Positions 1-11,200 are shown, counted from the stretch's first letter. The stretch is DNA of 64,000 nt from Sphingobacterium puteale (GCF_003627955.1 NZ_RBWS01000024.1:55205-119204); one strand, 5' to 3'. The notes: generated by a model from the letters alone, not told the origin. Made by a program: numbers and translations.

Positions 1-709
1 ACAGGTAGCCGCCCTGGCTCGTCCAGCAGTTCCAACGGTCTGCCCCGCTATATAAGATATATTGGCTACCGTCCAATGGATAAGAACCGTAGATCAGTGA
101 AGCATTTGCACTTTCTTCGTTTGTTAAATAAAAATTATACCACTGGTCGAGGCGTACAAATCCATCGTAAAACCCATCTTCTTTGCGCGAACACAGTTTC
201 CAAGAAAATTGGTTCAGCTCCTTATTCGCCAGATAGAGATAAGCAGCCTCCTGGATGGGTGCATAGGCAGTAACCGCAATGGAGACCACGTTGCTATAAA
301 GCCAATCCGTATTGGCTCCCAGCCGCGAGGCAATGCGGACATAAAGCGCTTTTTTCTCGCCGGGTACAAATCCCATACCTGAGACAAGACTGTTTAGCTG
401 CTCATGGGTATAACTGATTGCGCTAGCCTCCTGTTCAATGCTTTTCGCGAGGGTTGAAAAAGAGGCGTCAGCAGCTATCTCAATCTTATTTTTCAGAGCC
501 GACTGCGCCATTGCCGCAGCACTCTGCAAGATCGCCTCATCCCAGACGAGCTGCAGCGCGACGGCTTTTCGATCCGTGGCCTTTAAGGTAAGCTCCTGTG
601 TGCTGCTGTGCAACACCGCTGGCCTGATGCCAGTAACGGCAGGCATTCCGCCTTCCTTTTTACAGGCCACAAAGAGCAATGCCAAGATATAGAGTGTCAA
701 TTGTTTCAT
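1..709 (-). CDS. SusE-like outer-membrane lipoprotein (partial, C-terminus outside window)
   Basis: The reading frame is open from an ATG at 709 to the window edge, giving about 236 residues. It starts with a lipoprotein signal (hydrophobic stretch, then LFVACKK, Cys at about residue 16). An N-terminal SusE-type Ig-like domain follows, with the typical LVWDEA motif after a strand that ends in TLKATD. SusE/SusF-like proteins sit on the cell surface and bind the glycan imported by the neighbouring SusC/SusD pair. It lies 80 bases downstream of susD on the same strand, so it is probably the fourth gene of the PUL 1 operon. The later part (residues 150-236) has many Trp, Tyr and Gly residues, as expected for a carbohydrate-binding module. 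The SusE family is inferred from order and the N-terminal motif. Confidence 0.75.
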   Translation of the reverse strand, partial: MKQLTLYILALLFVACKKEGGMPAVTGIRPAVLHSSTQELTLKATDRKAVALQLVWDEAILQSAAAMAQSALKNKIEIAADASFSTLAKSIEQEASAISYTHEQLNSLVSGMGFVPGEKKALYVRIASRLGANTDWLYSNVVSIAVTAYAPIQEAAYLYLANKELNQFSWKLCSRKEDGFYDGFVRLDQWYNFYLTNEESANASLIYGSYPLDGSQYILYSGADRWNCWTSQGGYL

Positions 710-789
710 GTGTCAATATTTATCTTTAAAAGGCCATATGGGAATATCCTATTTTGGCCTATTTCTTTGTCGTTAACTAAATTCAACCA

Positions 790-2364
790 TTAATAGCCCG
801 GATTTTGTACCAGATTGGGGTTTGCGCTCATATCCGTCGTCGGAATTGGATACAGGTTAAATTTAGCATCCACACTGCGGCCATTTATTTCACCGCCTTT
901 CCATTGCCAGAGGTACGCGTTGCCGGTAAATCGTCCAAACCGGATCAGGTCTGTACGACGCGTGCACTCCCAGAACAATTCCCGGCCCCTTTCCGCCAGG
1001 ATAAAATCCAGTGTCAGCTGCGCCTGATCAATAGATCCAGTAGCATTTCCGTAGGCACGTTCACGAAGACGGTTGACCAGCGTAATGGCTTCCTGTACAC
1101 TGCCGCCACCGCCACGCAATACCGCTTCGGCATACATCAGATAGACATCAGCCAGGCGGATCATCGGAAAATCCGTGCTCACCAATCCTTCATCCGTCTT
1201 ATAGCTGCCATCATCGTTCAAATTTGTAAACTTAACCATTCCGTAGCCTTGGCTTGACGCCCCCGGGTCTTCCACATCCAGTGACTGCCCATTTTTCCAA
1301 AAATCCCCCCTTTTATCTTGTACCTGAAATAAGGCGACAAATTCACGTAAGGTACGGAAACTGTTCCAGCCCGACAGCACACCATAATCTGATGCTTTCA
1401 TGCTGCCTACAATCGGACCGTTGACCAGATAAGTGGTGGCACCCCATGTCGTCGTATGTGCCACATCAGCCTGAATCGGAAAAATGATCTCATTCGTACG
1501 TTTATCATTGTCCGCATTAAACAGCTGCTTGTAATTGGAATGGAGCGCGTATCCGCCGTCGATCACTTTCTTGGCATAATTTAGGCAGTCCGCATAGCGC
1601 GCGGTGCCCGTATAAACTTGCGCATTCAAATAATTCTTAGCCAATAAAGACCATGCCGCAGCACGGCTCACACGTCCATATTCATTCTGGCGAGCTTCAG
1701 GTAGCAGCATAGCTACTTCGGTCAATTCTTTTTCAATAAATGCGAAAAGCTCGCCCCTTGTCATCCTTGGCGGAAAAAATGCCGCTACCGGATCCTTTTC
1801 TGTTACAAAAGGAACATTTCCATAAAGATCCATGGCATGGCTATAAGCCAATGCACGCAGAAAACGCGCTTCGGCGGCAAAAGCAGCAATTTGAGCCTGT
1901 TCAGTCGAGCTGAAGGCGGCCAATTTTTCCGCTGTTGCATTCCGTAAAAACTCGTTGCAGATCGCTACCGTATAGTAAATCCGGTAATACATCGCATTGA
2001 CCCATGTATCCGAAGCACCCCAGGTCATATACTGGATATCGGTCATGTTGTCTCCTCCGGCCCAGGTATAGATCACCTCATCCGTCGGTACCTCCTGTAG
2101 GTTAAAATACACCCGAAGGTAGCCCCAGGATGCGGTGCTGCTCGCCATATCCGGATCGGCATCCCCACGGCCATTGCCCGCTACAGCAAACGAGCCGTAT
2201 AATTTGGCAAGCACAGCCCGGTAGCCATCCACCGAGGTGTATACCGACTCTGAGGTCGTCTCCACCGTAGGGTATTGGTTCAAGTCTTTTGTGCAGGACT
2301 GCAGCAGCAAAATCATGCTCAGCAATCTAAAACAATATATTCTTATCTTTTTCATCCTTTTCAT
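790..2364 (-). CDS. SusD/RagB family glycan-binding lipoprotein (PUL 1)
   Basis: This is a 524-residue SusD homologue. It has a signal peptide with lipobox LLQSC (Cys24) and then the usual NQYPT-type N-terminus. The TPR-like core carries the FLRALAYSHAMDLYGNVPF signature near residue 170. The C-terminus is typical, with LYPIPTTDMSANPNLVQNPGY spread over the last 21 residues. SusD proteins are surface lipoproteins that cap the SusC barrel and hand oligosaccharides to it. A second in-frame ATG lies three codons downstream and could be the true start. The gene starts 37 bases after susC, so the two are co-transcribed. The substrate cannot be read from the sequence; the adjacent GH-A hydrolase suggests a beta-linked glycan. 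Confidence 0.95.
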   Translation of the reverse strand: MKRMKKIRIYCFRLLSMILLLQSCTKDLNQYPTVETTSESVYTSVDGYRAVLAKLYGSFAVAGNGRGDADPDMASSTASWGYLRVYFNLQEVPTDEVIYTWAGGDNMTDIQYMTWGASDTWVNAMYYRIYYTVAICNEFLRNATAEKLAAFSSTEQAQIAAFAAEARFLRALAYSHAMDLYGNVPFVTEKDPVAAFFPPRMTRGELFAFIEKELTEVAMLLPEARQNEYGRVSRAAAWSLLAKNYLNAQVYTGTARYADCLNYAKKVIDGGYALHSNYKQLFNADNDKRTNEIIFPIQADVAHTTTWGATTYLVNGPIVGSMKASDYGVLSGWNSFRTLREFVALFQVQDKRGDFWKNGQSLDVEDPGASSQGYGMVKFTNLNDDGSYKTDEGLVSTDFPMIRLADVYLMYAEAVLRGGGGSVQEAITLVNRLRERAYGNATGSIDQAQLTLDFILAERGRELFWECTRRTDLIRFGRFTGNAYLWQWKGGEINGRSVDAKFNLYPIPTTDMSANPNLVQNPGY

Positions 2365-2401
2365 TTGTTTTTCAACTATTTATCTATTTTTCAGGTATCG
2401 C

Positions 2402-5386
2402 TTAAAAATCCAAATTGAGGCTTAACGAAAACGTCCGCGAGCGTGGATAGAATGAACTGTCAAATCCACTCGGAACCTCAGGGTCCATTCCACTATAGTT
2501 GCTCACAATAAAGACATTCTGTGCCACCGCACCCACACGTAGGCTCGATATCTTCCCGACCTTGCCAAAATTATAGTTCACCGAAAGGTTTTCCATGCGG
2601 AGGAAGGATGCGTTTTCGACATAGTAATCCGAATAATATTGCCTCGTTTGAAAACCAGTATTGAAATAGTCACGATGTAAGTTATTGATCGCCGGGTCCA
2701 CATATTGCAAGGTCTCCCAGGCACTCAGGTTCATTTTTGTATTGTTAAACACATAGTTTCCGACATTTGCCCGCAGGGTGGTTGCTGCAGTCCATTTTTT
2801 ATAGGTCAATTGCGTATTGAAGCCAAACAGCCATTTTGCCGCCGGAGACTGATAGCGGTACAGATCTTTTTCATTGATGGCTCCATCCCCATTCAGGTCC
2901 GCATAAACACCTTCCAGGGGTTTGCCCGCTTCATTATAGAGCTGTTTATAGACATAGAACATATTAGGCTGATAACCAGTCGTGAGGATTTGAATTCCTC
3001 GGCCACTGACATTCGGACCTACATAGGTCCCCACAGCATTCGCATCCTGAACCAATGCAATATTGGTCACTTTTGTGTGCTGGTTGGTCGCATTGAAATT
3101 AACTTCCCAACGTAGATTATCCTTTTCTACGGGGACCGTATTCAATTGGAATTCAAATCCGCGGCTTTCCACATTGCCCACATTAATGGTGGCATTCTGG
3201 TCAAAGTTTGTTCCTGCAGCCACTGGGACATTGGCCAGCAAGTCATGTGTTTTTCTTGTGTAATACTCCACCGAGCCCGAAATCCTGTTCTTCCACAGGG
3301 CAAAATCCAAACCATAGTTAAAAGCCTTGGTCGTTTCCCAGCGTAAATCCCGGTTATACACCGACGGGCGGTACACCAGATGGTACTGATCGCCAAAGCG
3401 GTATTGCGCGTAAGCCGTTCCCAAATTATAGACCGGCAGATATTCGTAATTCCCTATGCCCTCCTGCTGCCCCGTCACGCCATAGCTGGCACGAAGTTTT
3501 AGGTCGTTCAGGAAGGAGATTCCTTTCATGAACGACTCCTGTGAGAGGCGCCAGGCCAAAGCGACCGAGGGAAATGTCCCCCAGCGGTTTTCGGGACTGA
3601 AGCGCGAGGTTCCATCCTTTCGAATGGTGGCCGTCAGCAAATAACGGCTGTCATAGTTGTAGTTGATCCGGCCATACCAGGAGATCAAGGTATGGCGCTC
3701 GTCCGATGCAATTGCCGTAGAGCGTATATTATCGCCAGCCTCATTATAGTACACGATCGGCGGCCGCTTTGCGCTCCAATATTGATAATCATGGCCCGCG
3801 GTCACATCAATTGTACTCTTGATGTCCGAAAAGAATTTATTGTAATTTAAATAGCCGGTAAACAGCCTATTCTTGAGCGTCTGCTCATAGCGGTCAAAAG
3901 CACCACCGACTGTGAAATTATTGGCCGCACTTGCCGGGATCAGGTTGGACCCATTTCCTTTGGCATAGTCATATCCCAAAGTTACGTGAGCTTTTAATTC
4001 CGGCAGCATATGTAATTTATAGTCCAGGTCAAGGTTACCTACAGCTCGATTGACCGTACTGCGGTGTTTCTCCTGCTTGAGTAGCCCCAGCGGATTGAGG
4101 TTGGCCCCTGTTGCCGGCAGTCCAGCATTATCCAGGCCCTCATAATAGCCCCCATAAGCATCCACTCCCGAGTAGATCGGTTGTGTGGGATTAAAAGCCA
4201 CAGCAGACCATATGGCGTCGGTATTGGCAAAACTGTTGTTGTTCCGTGCAGCTTTAACATTCAGGTTTACGGTCAAGTGTTTATTGAAAAATGTAGGGTT
4301 AACAACCAATGCGCCGGTCATCCGTTCCGTTTTGTCCGTCCGCAAGGTACCCTGCTGGTTATAATACCCTACCGAGGCACGAAAAGGCAGGACCTTCCCC
4401 ATCTTTCCCTGTAAACTCAGGTTATTATCCGTACCCATGGCCTGCTGAAATACCTCAGACAACCAATCGGTCGAACTATTGCCCAGTAAAGCCTTCTGTG
4501 CCGCTGTTCCCTTGCTATTGATCAGCTCGGCAAACTCATCGCGCGACATCATATCAGCTACCCCCAGCGCCTGCTGCATGGATACAATAGAGGAAAAAGA
4601 CAGCCGGAGCGCATCGCCCTTTCCTTTTTTTGTTGTGATCAACAAAACACCGTTTGAGGCACGCGATCCATAGATCGCTGTAGAAGATGCATCTTTGAGC
4701 ACCGTCATGCTTTCAATATCATTGGGATTGATCAAACTCAGAAAATTGCCGCTGTTGCCACTAATTCCACCCGTCTCCAAGGGGACGCCGTCCAATACGA
4801 TCAATGGATCATTGCTAGCGCTTAATGAAGCACCACCGCGGATCCGTATGGTACTGCCAGAAGAGGGCGAACCACTGTTGGACATCACCTGCACGCCAGC
4901 CGTTTTACCATTGATCAGCTGCTCGGGAGAGCCCACCAGTCCGCCATTAAAATCCTTGCTCCCGACGGTATTGACCGCACCTGTCAGGTCCTTTTTAGTT
5001 GTACTGCCGTAGCCCACCACCACCAGTTCTTCCAAAACATTTCCGGCCGGCAGCATGTTAACGTTCAGCGTCGTACCCGCCACTGTCAAGGTCTGGCTGC
5101 TATAGCCCACCATGGAAAATAGCAGCTGCGATTTCCCTTTCGGTAAAGCAATGCGGTACGAACCGTCACTTGCCGTGGAGGTACCCACCGTAGTTCCAGC
5201 CACCAAAACCGTCACGCCCGCCATCCCTTGTCCTTGCTCGTTACGCACCACACCGCGGATATCCTGTTGTTGCATCAACCCTATCCACCTGCTTTCTGCA
5301 CCCGTTGCTGCTTGTAGCTGCGTTTCCCCAAGACAGGATAGCAATGACAAGCCCAATAAACTTGATTTAAATGCAAAACCCTTCAT
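2402..5386 (-). CDS. SusC/RagA family TonB-dependent outer-membrane transporter (PUL 1)
   Basis: This is a 994-residue SusC-type transporter that moves oligosaccharides across the outer membrane using TonB energy. The order of domains is a signal peptide (1 to about 26), a carboxypeptidase-regulatory-like beta-sandwich (about 43-105, IRGVVRNEQGQGMAGVTV), a plug with the SusC signatures VVVGYG and IRIRGGASLSASNDPL, then LKDASSTAIYGSRASNGV, and a 22-stranded barrel ending in a C-terminal Phe (LSLNLDF). It is full length and has no N-terminal STN domain, so it is not an anti-sigma-coupled receptor. It lies downstream of the GH5-like gene with a 155-base gap and directly upstream of susD. Confidence 0.96.
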   Translation of the reverse strand: MKGFAFKSSLLGLSLLSCLGETQLQAATGAESRWIGLMQQQDIRGVVRNEQGQGMAGVTVLVAGTTVGTSTASDGSYRIALPKGKSQLLFSMVGYSSQTLTVAGTTLNVNMLPAGNVLEELVVVGYGSTTKKDLTGAVNTVGSKDFNGGLVGSPEQLINGKTAGVQVMSNSGSPSSGSTIRIRGGASLSASNDPLIVLDGVPLETGGISGNSGNFLSLINPNDIESMTVLKDASSTAIYGSRASNGVLLITTKKGKGDALRLSFSSIVSMQQALGVADMMSRDEFAELINSKGTAAQKALLGNSSTDWLSEVFQQAMGTDNNLSLQGKMGKVLPFRASVGYYNQQGTLRTDKTERMTGALVVNPTFFNKHLTVNLNVKAARNNNSFANTDAIWSAVAFNPTQPIYSGVDAYGGYYEGLDNAGLPATGANLNPLGLLKQEKHRSTVNRAVGNLDLDYKLHMLPELKAHVTLGYDYAKGNGSNLIPASAANNFTVGGAFDRYEQTLKNRLFTGYLNYNKFFSDIKSTIDVTAGHDYQYWSAKRPPIVYYNEAGDNIRSTAIASDERHTLISWYGRINYNYDSRYLLTATIRKDGTSRFSPENRWGTFPSVALAWRLSQESFMKGISFLNDLKLRASYGVTGQQEGIGNYEYLPVYNLGTAYAQYRFGDQYHLVYRPSVYNRDLRWETTKAFNYGLDFALWKNRISGSVEYYTRKTHDLLANVPVAAGTNFDQNATINVGNVESRGFEFQLNTVPVEKDNLRWEVNFNATNQHTKVTNIALVQDANAVGTYVGPNVSGRGIQILTTGYQPNMFYVYKQLYNEAGKPLEGVYADLNGDGAINEKDLYRYQSPAAKWLFGFNTQLTYKKWTAATTLRANVGNYVFNNTKMNLSAWETLQYVDPAINNLHRDYFNTGFQTRQYYSDYYVENASFLRMENLSVNYNFGKVGKISSLRVGAVAQNVFIVSNYSGMDPEVPSGFDSSFYPRSRTFSLSLNLDF

Positions 5387-5541
5387 TTTATTTAGATTTA
5401 TATTCGTTTATAATTGTTTCTATTTCACGTTATTCCCCTTATAATGGCGCTGCCTGCGGCTACAAATATTCCAGCCGGGCTACTCCAACCAGATCGTTGA
5501 TGGCCCGCCAGGCCGTACGACCGCTGCAGTTTATTGTCCGG

Positions 5542-8115
5542 CTACTCCAGCCATACAGCCCCAATGGATAAAGATTGCCCCTCCATCTGCTGTCCCGATA
5601 CGATCAGCTTTTCGATATCCATGCTGTCAAACTCCGCGGGAACTGCCGGTTTAAAAAACCGTTCAAGAAAGACGGGATAAGGTGCAGGCAACAAGGCCGT
5701 AGGCACGAGCTGTAGATCCGCCAGCTGGATACGAACCGTTGTTTCTGACGAACCAAGCCTAATATCTTTCACATAGGTATAACCATTTTTTGTCACAAAA
5801 CCTGCTTTGAGTACAGCCCCTTGTCCCGTATACTTTAATAGAAGACAAAGCTGTCTGGCAGCACCTAGTCCCGCAGGCCTTCCCTGCGCCACTGCTTTAA
5901 TATCCTTTACCCAAAAATATTGAGCTCCGGCATCCTTCGCCCGGAACGTATACGTCCAAACAGGGATCTGTCCCAGCTCCTGCTGTTGCCGCACCGAAGT
6001 CATATGAGCCGTTTCGGGGATCGCAAAACTCTCGAAAGAAGATGCCTTGTCAAGCGATTCGAACAATGGAATCCGGGCATGCTGTTCGTACAATCCAACC
6101 GTCCAATACCGTTTGACGCTATAATCCCAATCGAGCGGAGCACCGGCACGATTGTCCGGGTAGGTCACTTGTTTCCCACCGACGAATACCGTAGCAGTAT
6201 ATTTCAATTCATTTCCTGATAACCAGGATGCCGGTATTTCTGCTTCATAGGTATCCTGGTCTTTGGCGACCAGTTTGATGTAGGGATTATTATCTTTCCA
6301 AAACGAGACCTGATCCGTCTGTAATATGATCGAGTCAGGCTGTTGCTCATATACCAGGCGGAACTGCAATTTTGCCGAGCGGCCTTTTTCCAATACTTCC
6401 GGCTGCTGATGGATCAAGATCGGCTGCTTCAACGGTTCGGTCTTCGGTGCATAATAGTCGTCCAGGCGCCCATTTTTCCATATTGAGGATGCAGTCCAGC
6501 TCGTATACAGCTGTAGATCCTTACGTTTTAAGAGATAAACGCCAGGCTGGGCGACAAAGGTCGTTGCATCTACAGCAATGGCCTTTGTGGCGTCATGCTG
6601 GCCCAAAAGTGGCTGCACCGTAAAGCGCTCGCCCAAATCAGGGATCCGGATAGCGATCTCTTGCGGCCGGTATAAGATATGCACGACCTCACGGTTGAGC
6701 GAGGGCTTGGCAAAGGGATCCGCAATTTTTTCGGCATCCGGCATCACTTCCAAACGCCATAGTCCATCTTCCAGACGATCCAAAAAATAAGCCCCCGAGC
6801 CCGCGTAGTTTACAACAGGAGAAGAACCCCGGCCAGCAATATGCTGTAGCTTTTGCGGCTGTACCGGCTTGACCTTAGTATCATTGCTATAAAAAAACTT
6901 GTCGGGCGCATTCATCAGCGAGAGATCCTGTTCATAACTGACCAGGAAATTGCCAAACGCCGTATTTTGGGGATAGGGCGGAAATTTTTGGTTTCTTGGT
7001 ATATGATAAGCCACTTCGGCAGCAATCATCGTACTGATCGCTTTTGCAGGAGTGTAGGCCAAATTGAGATAATGCGTCTGATATTCGGTATTATAGGCTG
7101 CGATGTCCATTGGATCGTAAGCAAACTGGGTGATCCATTGAAATCCAGCCGAACGGAAGGTACGGCTCATCGCGGGATGCATATAGCTGTAGAGGTTATC
7201 CGCAGGATCATACTCATAGACCGCCTTGGCTTTACTGGCAAATCCCTTCAGGTTTGAAAATGGAATGGCATATTGATCGATATAGGGCAGAAAATTGCCT
7301 TGGCGTTGCCGCCCGGCCACCAGCCCGACAGGATACCATTGGTAGGTGGTGCCCTGGATATCGGCATTGAAGTAAGCCGAAACATGTTCCATGTTATGGC
7401 TTACATTGTAAAAGATCGGCTTTTTATTTCCACTTTTCTTCATCGCCGCAACCATGCGCGCAATGTAGGCCGAGGTGGTCTGCACAGCCCCCATGTGACA
7501 AGGTTCATTATTGATCTCGAAGCCAATGACGTACGGATCCTCCAAATAGGACTGACCAGTATAAGGATTGACATGGCGCAGCAATTGTCCGATATACCGC
7601 TCCTGAGCAGCTATAGCATCAGGGTGGGCATGCACCTGGCATTTGTCATAGTGGTAGGTGAATGCATCCGTATTTTCATTCCGTTCCGGATAACCGTTAC
7701 CAAAATTGGTCATGCCCGTAATCAGGATACGGATCCCTTTTTGCTGGAGCTTAAAAAATAAATAGTCCAGCAGGTCCAGGTGCTCATTACTGATCAGGTT
7801 TCCATTTTTATCCGAGATTTCAACATCCCAGATATGGATGCGATAAGCATTATATCCCAAACGCGCAAAATGGTAAACATCACGGTCAATGGCCTGCTTA
7901 TGGTCAATCCCCTTTTCGCGCAGCGCACGGTAAGCATGGGCAAAAGGGACTGTATAGTTGACACCATAAAAGGATGCCTCCGCTTTGGTATCAGACCAAC
8001 GCATCACACCCTGAGGGTCGACAAATACCGTTGGCACCTTTTTGTTGACCTTAATCTGTGCATAGGATTTAATATACCCCAAAAGAGCAAAGCAGCATAA
8101 AATAATTACACGCAT
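5542..8115 (-). CDS. Secreted GH-A clan glycoside hydrolase, GH5-like, with C-terminal beta-domains
   Basis: This is an 857-residue protein with a signal peptide (about residues 1-19). A TIM-barrel hydrolase domain covers about 25-430. The clan GH-A acid/base motif is visible as FEINNEPCH (Glu204). A candidate nucleophile is Glu301 in AVYEYDPAD, followed by an aromatic-rich FQWITQFAYDPMD strand. The remaining 400 residues look like beta-sandwich domains, including one with a carbohydrate-binding appearance near the C-terminus. It is the first gene after the regulator in PUL 1, so it is probably the main depolymerising or trimming enzyme of that locus. Annotation pipelines would call it a cellulase-family hydrolase. 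I cannot assign a GH5 subfamily, and the protein is about twice the length of a plain GH5. Confidence 0.8.
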   Translation of the reverse strand: MRVIILCCFALLGYIKSYAQIKVNKKVPTVFVDPQGVMRWSDTKAEASFYGVNYTVPFAHAYRALREKGIDHKQAIDRDVYHFARLGYNAYRIHIWDVEISDKNGNLISNEHLDLLDYLFFKLQQKGIRILITGMTNFGNGYPERNENTDAFTYHYDKCQVHAHPDAIAAQERYIGQLLRHVNPYTGQSYLEDPYVIGFEINNEPCHMGAVQTTSAYIARMVAAMKKSGNKKPIFYNVSHNMEHVSAYFNADIQGTTYQWYPVGLVAGRQRQGNFLPYIDQYAIPFSNLKGFASKAKAVYEYDPADNLYSYMHPAMSRTFRSAGFQWITQFAYDPMDIAAYNTEYQTHYLNLAYTPAKAISTMIAAEVAYHIPRNQKFPPYPQNTAFGNFLVSYEQDLSLMNAPDKFFYSNDTKVKPVQPQKLQHIAGRGSSPVVNYAGSGAYFLDRLEDGLWRLEVMPDAEKIADPFAKPSLNREVVHILYRPQEIAIRIPDLGERFTVQPLLGQHDATKAIAVDATTFVAQPGVYLLKRKDLQLYTSWTASSIWKNGRLDDYYAPKTEPLKQPILIHQQPEVLEKGRSAKLQFRLVYEQQPDSIILQTDQVSFWKDNNPYIKLVAKDQDTYEAEIPASWLSGNELKYTATVFVGGKQVTYPDNRAGAPLDWDYSVKRYWTVGLYEQHARIPLFESLDKASSFESFAIPETAHMTSVRQQQELGQIPVWTYTFRAKDAGAQYFWVKDIKAVAQGRPAGLGAARQLCLLLKYTGQGAVLKAGFVTKNGYTYVKDIRLGSSETTVRIQLADLQLVPTALLPAPYPVFLERFFKPAVPAEFDSMDIEKLIVSGQQMEGQSLSIGAVWLE

Positions 8116-8187
8116 GGATTGTATCGATTTATAATTTTCTGGTTATTACTATTGCAAACCTATCAATCCATACGATCTTTTAAAGCT

Positions 8188-8240
8188 ACAAATCGGACAA
8201 AGAACAACACAAATTAGACATTTTTCGCTTGTCCAATTTG
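8188..8240. promoter_or_regulatory. Candidate regulator-binding array: three copies of a 12-bp motif
   Basis: The 159-base gap between the hybrid regulator and the GH5-like gene contains CAAATCGGACAA (8189-8200), CAAATTAGACA (8210-8220, exactly 21 bases later) and an inverted CAAATTGGACAA (8229-8240, reading TTGTCCAATTTG on the plus strand). The first and third copies match at 11 of 12 positions. Two helical turns between direct copies fits binding by a dimeric AraC-type output domain such as that of the adjacent regulator. Function is inferred. Confidence 0.45.
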
Positions 8241-8274
8241 GATCAAAACCCAAAACAAACTAAATATCAACAAC

Positions 8275-11200
8275 TTACTTAAAACTATCCATATAAGACT
8301 TTGGCGGCATACCAAATTCCGACTGAAAGCATTTTGAGAAATACGAAGCATTGGAGAAACCGACCATATACATGACTTCAGCCACGGTAAACTTTTTTTG
8401 CTGCAGCAACAGGGCTGCTTTTTTGATGCGGATGCTACGGATATATTCTACCGGTGTATAGCCTGTCAGCTGTTTGATCTTGCGGTAAAGCTGTTTGGCG
8501 GCCACATCCGTCAGGTCGCTGAGGCGCTGAACCGAAAACTCAGAATCATCGATATGCTCTTCGATGCGCTGTGTCACCTGTGTCAGGAACTTTTCATCTG
8601 GCGATTGCACAGCGAGAGGCTCCGCTGGTTTGCTGATTTCGTCGATACGCAATTGCGTTACGAGTTTTTCTTTTCTGTCCAATAGCTGGAGCAATTGCAT
8701 CTGGAGGATTTCCAAATCAAAGGGTTTGGTCATATAAGCATCTACTCCGGCCGTCACCCATTCGCGCTGGATCAGGTCATCATGCTGTGCCGTCAGCAGG
8801 ATGATCGGTATTGTTGCTGTAGCCGTATTTTGGCGAAGCTTTCTGACCATTTCAATTCCACCCATATTGGGCATCATGGCATCCGTGATGACAATATCGG
8901 GCATAAAAGTATGTCCATCGATCAAGTGCAGCGCCTGACGGCCGTCCCCTACAATGCTACAATCATACGTCGTTTGTAAAGCGTTTACCAAGAAATCAGC
9001 AAGTTCGGCATTATCTTCGACGATCAGCAGTTTAGGTTTGTCGCCCCGATCACGATTTCCCGCATCTACCTTAGGGTTATCCTCCTTGTACGTATCGTCT
9101 ATGCGAGCTAGTTTCAAGTGAAGTGTCACTTTGGTTCCCTCCTGATTACTTGCTATCCCGATGTTCCAGCCCAACTGATCACAATAGCTTTTGACCAAGA
9201 ATAAGCCGACCCCGGTCCCCTGCACCCCACTCACCTCTTTTAAGGAAGAGCGGTAGAATTTGCTAAAAACATAAGGCAGGTCATCCAAAGCGATTCCAAT
9301 TCCGGTATCCTCCACGACCAATTGCACGTCGGTATCCCTTGCCCGCAGGGAAACATCCACCCTTCCATCCGGCCGATTGTATTTGCAGGCATTCGCAAGC
9401 AGGTTATTGACGATCGATCCCAGTTTGGCCACATCCGTTTGTACAAAAAAACTTTCCAAATCACTATCAAATCGAATGGCGAGGGTTGTATACTCAGGGA
9501 GCTGCTGCCAGTCTTCGGTGATCTGCCTGAGATAAGGCACAAGGTCAATCTGTGATGTAAGCAGTCCCTGCAGCGGTGTTTCCTGCTGCTCCACCCGATC
9601 AAAGGTCATGAGTTCCTGAATCAGGTGACTGATTTTTAAGGCATTTCGGTGTACGCCATCCAGCTGTTTCTTTTTATCGCTGTTTTTTGTCTGCCGCATC
9701 AGTTGGCTCACGGGCGCCAGGATTAAGCTCAATGGTGTTTTCAGCTCATGTGATATGGCTGCCAGAAAGTCCATTTTCATCTTTGTTAATTCGAGCACCT
9801 TCCGTCGCTCCCGCCGCTCCCATTTCAAGGTATTGCGCACCCGGAAAAAATTGACGATCCAAAACAACAGGCAGACTGCGATAAGCATATAAACGCCCTT
9901 AGCCCAATATGAGGCATACCAAGGATAGCGAATCCGGATATGATAGGTATAAATTTCAGAAACAACATGGCCAGCAATATCCACTTTGGCCAACTGTAAA
10001 TCATAGCTACCCGAATTTAAATTGGATAGCAGCACCTTATTATCGCCACGTTCCATGGGGATCCAGGTTTCGTTTTGACCTTTAAAGGCATAGGCCAGGC
10101 GATAGCCGGGATGATTTCCGTAGTCCAAGTCCGAAAATTCAAGCCTAAGGTTGTTCTGATCGTGATCCAACGTAATTTCATTGCGGTAACGTAAGCCATA
10201 GCCATAATTACCGAAAAGTTCATTGTTGATATACATTGCAGTAAGTACGATCTTTTTTGATCGCCCGATACCTTCAGGCTCCTTTTGGGCAGGTAGCAAC
10301 ACCACTTCATCAATTCCACCGAGCACCACCTCAGCCCTTTCGGCATCGTAATACATGGACGAAATCCGTTGTCCATAGCGCAGCAGTTCGGCTTTGAGGC
10401 TTTTCTTATTGATCTGCCAGACCCCAGCATTTGTGGCCACCCAAATAGCGTCATCCACTTCGACCATGGCTGTAACCTCGCCCCTACCGACAGGGTCAAA
10501 GCGAATCCGTTTACTTTTCCCTTCTTCGCCGATCTGTCTTAGCTCGCCGTGCTCACCTATCCATAGCGTGTGCTGCTTATCTTTCAGCATAAAGGTCGCC
10601 CGCGCAAAGGACTGGCCGGCACTATCTTTCAATTCACTTATCTTGCCGGTGCCCCTATCAATGCTACTGATACCCTTATTATAAAATAAGGCCAGCATCT
10701 TGCCCCGGCCATTGTCGAGGATCTGGTTAGCAAAATCTTCCAAAAGCCCGTCCGCTTTACTAAAATTCTTGCTTGCTGTGATTGGCCCCTTTGTTTCCAA
10801 TAGCGTATTGCGGTTGACGACAAATATCCCCCCCATGTAGGAGGCAATCCACAGATTATCCGCCTCATCTTCCAGAATATCGTACGCCCACTTTGCATTT
10901 CTTCGCCCACTGGCGTCTAAGATCGTAAAGTTTCTGAATTGCTGGCTATGGGCATCAAAAACATTTACTCCGCCATCAGAAGCAATCCACACCAAACCGC
11001 TACGATCCTCATAAATATCCCGAATACGATTATGGGTCAGACGATAGTCCTTGGCATCCATGCGATACCAAAAGCTTTCCGAAGCGCGGCCGCCCAATCC
11101 ATGGCTACGGATCAAGCCATTATCCCCACCCAGCCAGTACCATCCCTTGCGGTCCTTTGAAATTTTGTAAAAACGGTTGCCGTCACTGCTTGACGTCAAT

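Noticed and set aside
805..1257. Long plus-strand frames opposite susD and other SusC/SusD genes
   Set aside because: They are shadows of well-supported genes on the other strand.
5387..5541. Protein-like minus-strand stretch ending LVGVARLEYL between the GH5-like gene and susC
   Set aside because: It is too short to assign, and the GH5-like protein already has a normal end; noted only as a possible relic.
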